21,962 bases of DNA from Phil1 sp964600045 (GTDB lineage: Bacteria; Bacillota; Clostridia; Christensenellales; CAG-138). Location of the stretch: the NCBI GenBank assembly GCA_964600045.1, contig CAZRHS010000027.1:1-21962 (forward strand). Direction: 5' to 3'. The notes under the pieces are model-generated. The model made no database searches and was not told the origin of the DNA. It saw only the letters and a program-made list of their open reading frames with translations. This document shows, piece by piece, positions 7,331 to 13,247 of this stretch; positions within the stretch are counted from its first letter, which is position 1; every line of letters starts with the position of its first letter. The position numbers and the translations under genes were made by a program.

Positions 7331-7585
7331 TTATTCCTCTATCAGCTCGTGCTCGGCAAAGTGGGCGTTTCCCTCCTTAATGTCGCGCATAACGTCCTCA
7401 AGGTAGCGAATGTTGCTGCGTGAATAAAAAGGATCCGCGTTCAGCTCAAACGGAATGCGGTTTTCCCTTGCCACGGTTTTCAAAAAAATATTTATGGCCG
7501 TGGACATGCTAAGCCCTATCGTATCGAAAGTTCTTTCGGCGCTGCGCTTAACGTCGTCATCCACGCGCACGCTTATCTGTGCCAT
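7331..7585 (-). CDS. RelB/DinJ-family antitoxin
   Basis: An 84-residue antitoxin that neutralises the YoeB toxin encoded right after it and represses its own promoter. Residues 1-45, opening MAQISVRVDDDVKRSAE and continuing with IGLSMSTAINIFLK, match the ribbon-helix-helix DNA-binding part of RelB/DinJ proteins. The acidic C terminus (HFAEHELIEE) would wrap the toxin. The ATG (complement 7583-7585) follows GGGAG by nine bases. YoeB is classically paired with YefM, so the RelB/DinJ-YoeB combination is a swapped pairing, though it is also seen in Firmicutes. A perfect 15-base inverted repeat over its -10 box is the likely operator. Confidence 0.92.
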   Translation of the reverse strand: MAQISVRVDDDVKRSAERTFDTIGLSMSTAINIFLKTVARENRIPFELNADPFYSRSNIRYLEDVMRDIKEGNAHFAEHELIEE

Positions 7586-7620
7586 TTCATTTTACTCCCT
7601 TTCAAAGCTTTCTTTAGGTG

Positions 7621-7650
7621 TATTGTATTACAATAAACTGTAAAACGCAA
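7621..7650 (-). promoter_or_regulatory. relB-yoeB promoter with autoregulatory operator
   Basis: On the minus strand TTGCGT (complement 7645-7650), 17 bases, then TACAAT (complement 7622-7627). A perfect inverted repeat, TATTGTA-T-TACAATA (7621-7635), covers the -10 box. This is the expected layout for a ribbon-helix-helix antitoxin that represses its own operon. Confidence 0.7.
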
Positions 7651-7683
7651 GTAAAATACTGTTAAAATGCTGTGAACAGATCA

Positions 7684-7715
7684 TAAAAAAACCTGCCGGG
7701 GAATGCCCGACAGGT
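7684..7715 (-). terminator. Terminator of the ccdA-like operon
   Basis: On the minus strand ACCTGTCGGG, a short loop, then CCGGCAGGT and at least six T. The stem is 7691-7715 and the T-run is the complement of about 7685-7691. It begins five bases after the stop of the 67-residue protein. Confidence 0.9.
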
Positions 7716-7720
7716 ATGGA

Positions 7721-7924
7721 TTAAAAAAGTTTTTCAAGGATGGAGCAAAGTATTATCACGCCTGAGACAATAAAGAGTATCAGCCACCAGGGCGTGCCCC
7801 TGCGCGGGCCGCGGTTTCTGTTTCCGCCTCCGCCGCCCGAAGAATCTTTCATGGCCTGAGTATAGTGCGCGTAGCCGGTTAAGCCGGTGCCAAAGTAACC
7901 GAAATCGTCATCGTTGCAGTTCAT
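7721..7924 (-). CDS. Small glycine-rich single-pass membrane protein, unknown function
   Basis: A 67-residue protein I cannot assign to a named family. Three parts are visible: an acidic, aromatic N terminus (MNCNDDDFGYFGTGLTGYAH, 1-20), a flexible basic glycine stretch (GGGGGNRNRGPRRG, about 31-44) and one membrane helix at about 46-63 with the short end EKLF. The ATG follows GGAGG by five bases and the gene lies 34 bases after the CcdA-like gene, just before a strong terminator. It is therefore a real, probably co-transcribed gene and may be a partner of that thiol carrier. The single Cys (C3) near the start could be functional, but that is speculation. Confidence 0.72.
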   Translation of the reverse strand: MNCNDDDFGYFGTGLTGYAHYTQAMKDSSGGGGGNRNRGPRRGTPWWLILFIVSGVIILCSILEKLF

Positions 7925-7958
7925 GGCAGCCTCCGTTAATATTATGCGCGGCTAAGAA

Positions 7959-8678
7959 TCAGTGCACGTGCTCCGCGTGGAAAAACGCCTCGCCTATAAC
8001 CTCGGAAAGCAGATACGCCGCCGCAAGCAGAATTACCACGCCGAGTATTATGCGAACTATCTTTTCCGCCTTCATGTAGCGCGGTGAGCTCATAAGCCGG
8101 TTCACAAAGCCCGCGCTCGTGCCGGCGATAACCGAAAGCACGCCGTGGCCGATTGAAAATATTACAAGCAGCAGCACGCCGTAAAGTATGTGCGCGTTGT
8201 TGGCAACTATGGCAAGCATTGCTATAAGCACGGGCGTTGTGCAGTGCGAAGAGAACGCGCCAGCGAGCAGCCCCGCCGTAAACGTTGCCCAGTAGCCCTT
8301 GTTGGGCTTGGCCTTAATGTTGGCTTCGGGTATAATCTCGAACACGCCGAACATCTGAAGCGCCATCGCTATAAGAAGAAGCGCCAGCGCAAGGTGCAGC
8401 CAAATGCCAAGAGAGTTGAGCAGATTGCCCAAAAGTGATGCCGCAAATCCCAGAACCGTGAACGTTATCATGGAGCCTAGCGCGAACATAAGCGAAAGGC
8501 GAAAGGCTTTTTTAGGCTCGTGCTCATTAAGGCCGCCAACGCATCCAAGCACCAGCGGAATGGTTGAAAGGGAGCACGGGGTAAGGCTTGTAAGCAGTCC
8601 TGCCGCAAGCGCTATAAGCGGCGCCAGCCAAAGGTTTTCACCCACAAGCTTTGAAAGGTTAAGTATAAAATCACTCAA
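7959..8678 (-). CDS. CcdA/DsbD-type membrane thiol-disulfide electron carrier
   Basis: A 239-residue membrane protein with about six hydrophobic segments, the size of CcdA. Proteins of this fold carry electrons from cytoplasmic thioredoxin to outside thiol proteins through two membrane cysteines. Both are here in the right context: C35 in SLTPCSLSTIPLVLG and C146 in SSHCTTPVL. The end is histidine-rich (FFHAEHVH). No cytochrome c or thioredoxin-like gene is near, so the outside partner is unknown; a metal or arsenical exporter of the related ArsG type is an alternative. The only in-frame start giving the usual N terminus is TTG (complement 8676-8678), and I see no good ribosome site before it, so the start is uncertain. 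The 67-residue membrane protein follows 34 bases later. Confidence 0.83.
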   Translation of the reverse strand: MSDFILNLSKLVGENLWLAPLIALAAGLLTSLTPCSLSTIPLVLGCVGGLNEHEPKKAFRLSLMFALGSMITFTVLGFAASLLGNLLNSLGIWLHLALALLLIAMALQMFGVFEIIPEANIKAKPNKGYWATFTAGLLAGAFSSHCTTPVLIAMLAIVANNAHILYGVLLLVIFSIGHGVLSVIAGTSAGFVNRLMSSPRYMKAEKIVRIILGVVILLAAAYLLSEVIGEAFFHAEHVH

Positions 8679-8702
8679 ATTAAAGTTTACCAGGTTTCTT
8701 TA

Positions 8703-8731
8703 TTGTATTTTTGGCGATATACGCCTATAAT
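8703..8731 (+). promoter_or_regulatory. Upstream promoter P1 of rpsF-ssb-rpsR (putative)
   Basis: TTGTAT (8703-8708), 17 bases, TATAAT (8726-8731). The hexamers and spacing are identical to P2 at 8816-8844, 113 bases downstream. The spacer contains GGCG-ATATA-CGCC. The minus-strand ccdA-like gene starts at 8678, so this region is divergent. Confidence 0.5.
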
Positions 8732-8815
8732 GAATGGTAACGCATACGGCGCCGCCATGCAAGGCTTTTTTGCCGAATTAATGAAAAAATCGTGTTTTTT
8801 GGTATTTAATCGGGG

Positions 8816-8844
8816 TTGTATCTTTATTTTTATCATGATATAAT
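8816..8844 (+). promoter_or_regulatory. Main promoter P2 of rpsF-ssb-rpsR
   Basis: TTGTAT (8816-8821), 17 bases, perfect TATAAT (8839-8844). Transcription would start near 8851, giving a leader of about 60 bases with a hairpin at 8865-8884. Confidence 0.7.
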
Positions 8845-8864
8845 ATGTTGCTAACGTGCTTCTT

Positions 8865-8884
8865 GCGCCGCGTAAAACCGGCGC
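8865..8884 (+). promoter_or_regulatory. rpsF leader hairpin, possible S6:S18 autoregulatory site
   Basis: GCGCCG (8865-8870) pairs with CGGCGC (8879-8884) around the loop CGTAAAAC, 12 bases before the ribosome site. Many bacteria have an mRNA leader upstream of rpsF that binds the S6:S18 complex. The location and the ACCG at the loop/stem edge fit that idea, but I did not match the full consensus. Confidence 0.4.
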
Positions 8885-8910
8885 CATAAGACCATAAGGA
8901 GGTGAAAAGC

Positions 8911-9198
8911 GTGAATAAGTACGAAGCTATGTATGTCATCACGCCGGAGCTTGAGGATGAGGCCATAAAGGGCGTAATCGAAAAGTACACCGGCATCATC
9001 ACCGCTAACGGCGGTGAGGTCGAAAAGGTAGATGAGTGGGGCCGCCGTCGTCTGGCATATCCCATCGACTACAAGACCGAGGGCTATTACGTGCTGACTG
9101 CGTTTGCGGGCGAAAGCAAACTCCCCAAGGAGCTTGAGCGTAACCTGAACAACGATGAAAGCATTCTCCGTTTTCTCGTCGTTCGTCAGAACGGCTGA
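8911..9198 (+). CDS. rpsF: Ribosomal protein S6
   Basis: A 95-residue small-subunit protein, the usual S6 length. It starts MNKYEAMYVITPELE and contains EWGRRRLAYPI, the hallmark of S6, which pairs with S18 on the 30S platform. I chose the GTG at 8911. The in-frame GTG at 8902 lies inside the ribosome site (AAGGAGGTG, 8896-8904) and cannot be used with it, and S6 proteins normally open with MNKYE. It is the first gene of the rpsF-ssb-rpsR operon, with tandem promoters upstream. Unlike its neighbours it uses ATC as well as ATA for isoleucine, as expected for a highly expressed gene. Confidence 0.97.
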   Translation: MNKYEAMYVITPELEDEAIKGVIEKYTGIITANGGEVEKVDEWGRRRLAYPIDYKTEGYYVLTAFAGESKLPKELERNLNNDESILRFLVVRQNG

Positions 9199-9241
9199 AA
9201 ACCGACTGTATAAGAGCTGAAAAAAGAAAGGTCGTAACGCA

Positions 9242-9670
9242 ATGAATAAAGTCATACTGATAGGAAATCTTACCAGGGATCCCGAAATGCGGCAGACCGC
9301 TAACGGCACCAACGTTTGCACGCTGTCTATTGCCGTTAATCGCCGCTTTAAGGACAAGAGCACCGGCGAAGCCGTGACGGACTTTTTTAACGTTATAGTC
9401 TGGCGTCAGCTTGCGGAGCTTTGCGGAAGGTATCTTGCCAAGGGCCGTAAGGTCTGCGTAACAGGAGAGCTGCAAAACCGCTCATACGACGCTAAAGACG
9501 GAAGCAAGCGTTATGTGACCGAGATAGTCGCGGACGATGTGGAATTCCTCACCCCGCGCGACAGGGACGCTTCCGGCGCTTCTGCCGATTACGCTCAGCG
9601 TAACGACAAGCAGGCACCCCAGGCTCCCGACGGATTTATAGACATTGACGACGACGCGCTGCCGTTCTAA
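9242..9670 (+). CDS. ssb: Single-stranded DNA-binding protein
   Basis: A 142-residue SSB that coats single-stranded DNA in replication and repair. The OB-fold opens MNKVILIGNLTRDPEMR and includes VNRRFKDKSTGE and FFNVIVWRQLAE. After about residue 105 comes a short Gln/Ala/Asp linker and the acidic protein-docking tip DIDDDALPF. It is slightly shorter than many SSBs because the linker is brief. Ribosome site GAAAGG stands before the ATG. Its place between rpsF and rpsR is the standard Firmicutes arrangement, so this is the housekeeping SSB. Confidence 0.97.
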   Translation: MNKVILIGNLTRDPEMRQTANGTNVCTLSIAVNRRFKDKSTGEAVTDFFNVIVWRQLAELCGRYLAKGRKVCVTGELQNRSYDAKDGSKRYVTEIVADDVEFLTPRDRDASGASADYAQRNDKQAPQAPDGFIDIDDDALPF

Positions 9671-9711
9671 GCTGCAGCCGCCGTTAAAGATTTGAAAGGA
9701 GATACTTCATC

Positions 9712-9957
9712 ATGGAAGAGCGTAGGACCATGAAGCCCCGTCCCCGCAAGGGCCGCCGTAAGGTTTGTGCCTTCTGCGCCGACAAGGTGGAACATATAGA
9801 TTACAAGGACGTGAACCGCCTTCGTAAGTTCACCACCGAGCGCGGCAAGATTATGCCCCGCAGGATGAGCGGCGTATGCGCAAAGCATCAGCGTGAGCTG
9901 GCCGTTGCCATCAAGCGTTCCCGTCAGGTTGCCCTTATGCCGTACGTTGCGGACTAA
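9712..9957 (+). CDS. rpsR: Ribosomal protein S18, zinc-binding form
   Basis: An 81-residue S18 that binds S6 and 16S rRNA on the 30S platform. The core CAFCADKVEHIDYKDVNRL and the end CAKHQRELAVAIKRSRQVAL are typical. C19, C22, C56 and H59 form a zinc-ribbon-like set, so this is the zinc-binding (C+) form. The N terminus MEERRTMKPRPRKGRRK is basic, as usual. Ribosome site AAAGGAGA precedes the ATG. It is the last gene of the operon, followed by the palindromic terminator at 10036-10064. Confidence 0.97.
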   Translation: MEERRTMKPRPRKGRRKVCAFCADKVEHIDYKDVNRLRKFTTERGKIMPRRMSGVCAKHQRELAVAIKRSRQVALMPYVAD

Positions 9958-10035
9958 GGCAAACCCAATAGGAAATCACATAACAAACCAAACTAAAACA
10001 AAAAACCAAATCAACCAAGCGAAGAGCGTTAGTAA

Positions 10036-10064
10036 CGGCTGCCCGATCGGGCAGCCGCTTTTTT
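10036..10064 (+). terminator. Terminator of rpsF-ssb-rpsR
   Basis: A perfect 22-base palindrome (10036-10057), arms CGGCTGCCC around the centre GATC, followed by C and six T. It is the strongest terminator in the window and sits about 80 bases past rpsR. The intervening A/C-rich stretch shows nothing else. Confidence 0.95.
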
Positions 10065-10079
10065 AGTGTTGTCTTCAAA

Positions 10080-10105
10080 AGTTTTTACGGTCAGAACCGA
10101 AAAAG
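10080..10105 (+). repeat. Hairpin repeat R1 upstream of the AAA/DUF4143 gene
   Basis: A 26-base unit running AGTTTTTA, CGGTC, then AGAACCGAAAAAG. It is a near-perfect inverted repeat in itself (TTTTT-A-CGGT against ACCG-A-AAAAA). A second copy, R2, starts 41 bases later with three differences. Confidence 0.7.
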
Positions 10106-10120
10106 TATGTGAAATTGAGA

Positions 10121-10146
10121 AGTTTTTAAGGTTAGAACCGAAAAAC
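10121..10146 (+). repeat. Hairpin repeat R2 upstream of the AAA/DUF4143 gene
   Basis: Second copy of R1 (23 of 26 bases the same), ending four bases before the -35 box. The 41-base step is close to four helical turns, so proteins bound to R1 and R2 would lie on the same DNA face. A half copy, TTTCGGTT (10166-10173), lies inside the promoter spacer. Confidence 0.7.
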
Positions 10147-10149
10147 TTA

Positions 10150-10178
10150 TTGAAAAAGTTGTTTCTTTCGGTTATCCT
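10150..10178 (+). promoter_or_regulatory. Promoter of the AAA/DUF4143 gene
   Basis: TTGAAA (10150-10155), 17 bases, TATCCT (10173-10178). It lies directly behind repeat R2 and its spacer contains a TTTCGGTT half-site, which suggests control through the repeats. Confidence 0.5.
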
Positions 10179-10199
10179 TTATAAAAAGGGGGTGTCGCT

Positions 10200-11399
10200 A
10201 TGATATTCAGACCGGATTATATAAAGGCCATTGAGCCGTTTATGGGCAAGCCTATTGTAAAAATACTTGCCGGGGTTCGCCGCTGCGGCAAATCCACAAT
10301 ATTCGAAATGCTAAAGCAGGAGCTTATCAGCCGCGGCGTGAGCGGGGAAAACATAATTCAGCGCACATATACGGACATGGACATGCCCGAAAACATTACC
10401 GCAAAGTCCATGTACGATGAGATTACGGCATCCATGCGTGGCAAAAAATCCTGCTGTCTTTTGCTTGACGAGATACAGGAAATAGACGGCTGGGAGAAGG
10501 CCGTGAACAGCCTGCTTGAGAATACGAACGCGGATATTTACATAACCGGATCAAACTCAAAGCTTATGTCCGCCGAGATTTCAACCTATCTTACCGGGCG
10601 CTATGTTACAATACCCGTTTATACGCTGTCATTTAAGGAATATATGGCGTTTAAGGCCGAAAGCGGGCGCGGCGGCAGGGAGCTTCTCAATGAATACATT
10701 CGCTTTGGCGGGTTTCCCATAATAGCCCTTGCAGAGTATGAGGCCGACCAGGCTTATCAGATAGTGAACGGAATATATTATACGGTTGTTTCACGAGATA
10801 TTGTTAAGCGGCACCGCATAGCGAGGCAGGACCTTTTTGAGCGCGTTGTGAAATATATAATCGAGAATGTGGGCAAAACATTCTCGGCTAACTCAATATC
10901 AAAATTTTTGAAGAGTGAGCACCGCACCGTGTCGGTTGAAAGTATTTATAACTATATTCGCTGGCTTGAGCAGGCGTTTATAATTTATCCGTGCAAGCGA
11001 TACGATTTGCAGGGCAAGGGCATACTGAAAACGCAGGAGAAGTATTATCTTGCCGATATGTCACTTAAATACGCATTGCTCGGGTACAATCGTGGGATGC
11101 TTGATGGGGCGGAGGAAAACATTGTTTTTCTGGAGCTTAAGCGGCGCGGCTATAATGTTTTCATAGGTAAAAACGGCACAAAGGAAATAGACTTTGTGGC
11201 CGAAAAGCGCGGGGAACGCATATATGTGCAGGTTTGTGTACAGCTGCCGGAAAATTCGGACAGGGAAATAGGCAACCTGATGGAAATAGAGGATAATTAC
11301 CCCAAGTATGTAGTAACCCTGAATGACTTGGATACAGGCACACAAAACGGCATAAAGGTTGTTCACCTATACGATTTTCTTACAGCGGAAAGCCTGTAA
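10200..11399 (+). CDS. AAA ATPase with C-terminal DUF4143 domain
   Basis: A 399-residue cytoplasmic protein of the AAA_14/DUF4143 family, common in several copies in gut anaerobes and of unknown role. Walker A reads GVRRCGKST (25-33), Walker B LLLDE (87-91), a sensor-like ITGSNS lies at 115-120 and TGRY at 132-135. The middle (about 200-265) looks like a winged helix (SANSISKFLKSE). The C-terminal part has a nuclease-like pattern, ELKRRGYNV, EIDFVA, YVQV, in which the usual catalytic Lys after QV is Cys, so it may bind rather than cut DNA. The ATG has GGGGGTG before it. The gene stands alone behind the R1/R2 repeats and its last 20 bases overlap the end of the convergent RluA-type gene. Confidence 0.9.
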   Translation: MIFRPDYIKAIEPFMGKPIVKILAGVRRCGKSTIFEMLKQELISRGVSGENIIQRTYTDMDMPENITAKSMYDEITASMRGKKSCCLLLDEIQEIDGWEKAVNSLLENTNADIYITGSNSKLMSAEISTYLTGRYVTIPVYTLSFKEYMAFKAESGRGGRELLNEYIRFGGFPIIALAEYEADQAYQIVNGIYYTVVSRDIVKRHRIARQDLFERVVKYIIENVGKTFSANSISKFLKSEHRTVSVESIYNYIRWLEQAFIIYPCKRYDLQGKGILKTQEKYYLADMSLKYALLGYNRGMLDGAEENIVFLELKRRGYNVFIGKNGTKEIDFVAEKRGERIYVQVCVQLPENSDREIGNLMEIEDNYPKYVVTLNDLDTGTQNGIKVVHLYDFLTAESL

Positions 11400-12282
11400 T
11401 ATTAAATTTTCCCAAAACCCTCCCCATATCCTCGGGCAAGGGAGCTGAAACGGTTATGCTTTCACCTGAAAGCGGGTGGGTGAACTCTACCTGCTGTGCG
11501 TGAAGCGCGGGGCGGGCGATAAGGGCTGATTTTTCGCCGTAAAGCCAGTCCCCCAAAAGCGGGCAGCCGATGTGCGCCATGTGCACGCGCAGCTGATGTG
11601 TACGGCCCGTATGCGGAATAAGCTCGGCTAAGGCCATGCCGTTGAACGCGCTTATCACGCGATATTCGCTTATTGCCTCGGCACCCGAGTCGCAGACGGC
11701 GCGCTTGTAGTGCGAGTTTTCGGCCATGCCTATGGGCGCCGATATAATGCCGCTCTCCTTTTCGGGTACGCGGGAAAGTATGGCAAGGTATCTTTTCTTA
11801 AAAAGGCCCTTATTCATAATGTCCTTCATAAGGGCGTGCATATAGCCGCATTTGGCAACGGTCATCGCGCCCGTTGTGCCGCGGTCAAGCCTGCTTACGG
11901 GGTGCGGCCGCTCGTCCGGATAAAGATAGGCGTAAAGGGCATCCTCCGCCGTGTTAAGCTCCGGCTCGTTTGTTGATGAATGCACCGCCATGCCGGCGGG
12001 CTTGTTTATAATTATAAGCCACTCGTCTTCATACAATATATCAAGCTTTTGCGCCTTGCCCGCGGGGCGGTTACTCTCGCTGTCGCTCACCTGTATGCTA
12101 AGCTCGTCGCCTAAAGAGAGCCTGTATGTGCTGCGCGCATGCTCGCCGTTTACGGTTATGCCCTGCGGCATTGTTTTAAGCCGCCTTAAATAGGTGGCCG
12201 ACGCTTTAAGCTCGTGCGTTATAACGCTTTCGGCGGTTCTGCCGGCGGCGTTTTCTTTTATTTTTATGCTAAGTCTTTTCAT
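11380..12282 (-). CDS. RluA-family pseudouridine synthase
   Basis: A 300-residue enzyme that turns specific uridines of rRNA or tRNA into pseudouridine. An S4-like RNA-binding part (about 1-75, with MPQGITVNG) precedes the catalytic domain. The catalytic loop reads HPVSRLDRGTTG with the essential Asp at residue 133, and HTGRTHQLRVHMA, a further family motif, is present. I start at the ATG complement 12280-12282 (MKRLSIKIK). A 20-residue extension to a GTG at 12342 lacks family features. No ribosome site is visible before either start, so translation may begin on a very short leader. The target uridine cannot be inferred. The last 20 bases overlap the end of the AAA/DUF4143 gene on the other strand. 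Confidence 0.9.
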   Translation of the reverse strand: MKRLSIKIKENAAGRTAESVITHELKASATYLRRLKTMPQGITVNGEHARSTYRLSLGDELSIQVSDSESNRPAGKAQKLDILYEDEWLIIINKPAGMAVHSSTNEPELNTAEDALYAYLYPDERPHPVSRLDRGTTGAMTVAKCGYMHALMKDIMNKGLFKKRYLAILSRVPEKESGIISAPIGMAENSHYKRAVCDSGAEAISEYRVISAFNGMALAELIPHTGRTHQLRVHMAHIGCPLLGDWLYGEKSALIARPALHAQQVEFTHPLSGESITVSAPLPEDMGRVLGKFNITGFPL

Positions 12283-12325
12283 GCTTATATAGTACCATTT
12301 TATCGCTGCGCAGTCGATATGATTA

Positions 12326-12334
12326 TGGTATACT
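12326..12334 (+). promoter_or_regulatory. Extended -10 promoter of the ABC-type ATPase gene
   Basis: TGG followed by TATACT (12329-12334) forms an extended -10 element. The -35 region is poor. Transcription would start about 20 bases before the ribosome site AAGGAG (12351-12356). Confidence 0.5.
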
Positions 12335-12365
12335 GTACCCACACGGCTTTAAGGAGAAAATGCCC

Positions 12366-13247
12366 ATGCTGTATCTTAAAGAGTTTTCTTTCCTTAAAAA
12401 GGAAGACGAGGAAGATTTTTTCTTGGCGCTCAAGCGTACCTGCTACTCAACGGCGTATCCATTCGATATTTTCCCGCAAAAAGGATTCACGCGCCTTGAA
12501 TTTGAGCCTATAACGATTCTTTCGGGCGGCAACGGCTCGGGCAAAACAACCGCGCTTAATATTATGGCGCAGGCGCTTAAGGCAGAGCGTACGTCTCCCT
12601 TTAACTCAAGTGCCTTTTTTGATGAGTATGTCAGCCGCTGCAAATACAAAAAGGATCCCCGCGCCGAGGACGATTTTAATACGGAAATAATAACAAGCGA
12701 CGATGTGTTTGATTTTATATTTAATATAAGGAGCTTAAACGACGGAATAGACATTCGCCGGGAGGAGCTTTTTGAAGAATGGCTAAGCGAGCGCTCGCCA
12801 AACGTTAAGCCCGTTCAGGTGAGGAGCATGGATGATTACTCCGCCCTTGTGCGGCAGAATAAGCGCCGCAGAATGACGCAGAGCGCGTACGTGCGCTCAA
12901 GCCTTATGAATAACGTTCGCGCCCACTCAAACGGGGAGAGCGCACTATTGTACTTTACCGATAAAATAGACGAAAACAGCCTTTATTTTGTTGATGAGCC
13001 GGAAAACAGCCTAAGCTGCGAATCCCAGAAAAAGCTTGCCGAATATATTGAAAACGCCGCGCGCTTTTTCAACTGCCAGTTTATAATATCGTCCCACTCG
13101 CCGTTTATACTTTCCCTTAAGGGGGCAAAGGTGTATGACATGGACTCCGTGCCCGTAAAAAGCGTGCATTGGACAGAGATGGCGAATGTTCGCGCGCTGA
13201 GGGACTTTTTCGTAAGCCACGCGCGTGAATTTGATGATGACGACTAA
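12366..13247 (+). CDS. ABC-type P-loop ATPase (COG3910-like)
   Basis: A 293-residue soluble ATPase of the SMC/RecF-like ABC class with no membrane partner. Counted from the upstream ATG at 12360, Walker A is GGNGSGKTT (56-64), the signature SNGES (190-194), Walker B LYFVDEPEN (208-216) and the switch His lies in SSHS (244-247). The ABC halves are joined by a short helical middle, not a long coiled coil. The end is very acidic (EFDDDD). Two ATGs compete: 12360 is only three bases after AAGGAG, while 12366 has nine, so I prefer 12366. The role is unknown; such ATPases occur in DNA-repair and defence settings, but no effector gene lies beside it. Its TAA overlaps the stop of the convergent MATE gene. 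Confidence 0.85.
   Translation: MLYLKEFSFLKKEDEEDFFLALKRTCYSTAYPFDIFPQKGFTRLEFEPITILSGGNGSGKTTALNIMAQALKAERTSPFNSSAFFDEYVSRCKYKKDPRAEDDFNTEIITSDDVFDFIFNIRSLNDGIDIRREELFEEWLSERSPNVKPVQVRSMDDYSALVRQNKRRRMTQSAYVRSSLMNNVRAHSNGESALLYFTDKIDENSLYFVDEPENSLSCESQKKLAEYIENAARFFNCQFIISSHSPFILSLKGAKVYDMDSVPVKSVHWTEMANVRALRDFFVSHAREFDDDD

Noticed and set aside
8902..8910. GTG at 8902 as rpsF start
   Set aside because: It lies inside the AAGGAGGTG ribosome site. GTG at 8911 gives the standard S6 N terminus and correct spacing.
12360..13247. Two-gene defence system (ATPase plus effector)
   Set aside because: The ABC-type ATPase is flanked by a pseudouridine synthase and a MATE exporter on the other strand. 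No nuclease, TOPRIM or reverse transcriptase partner is present.
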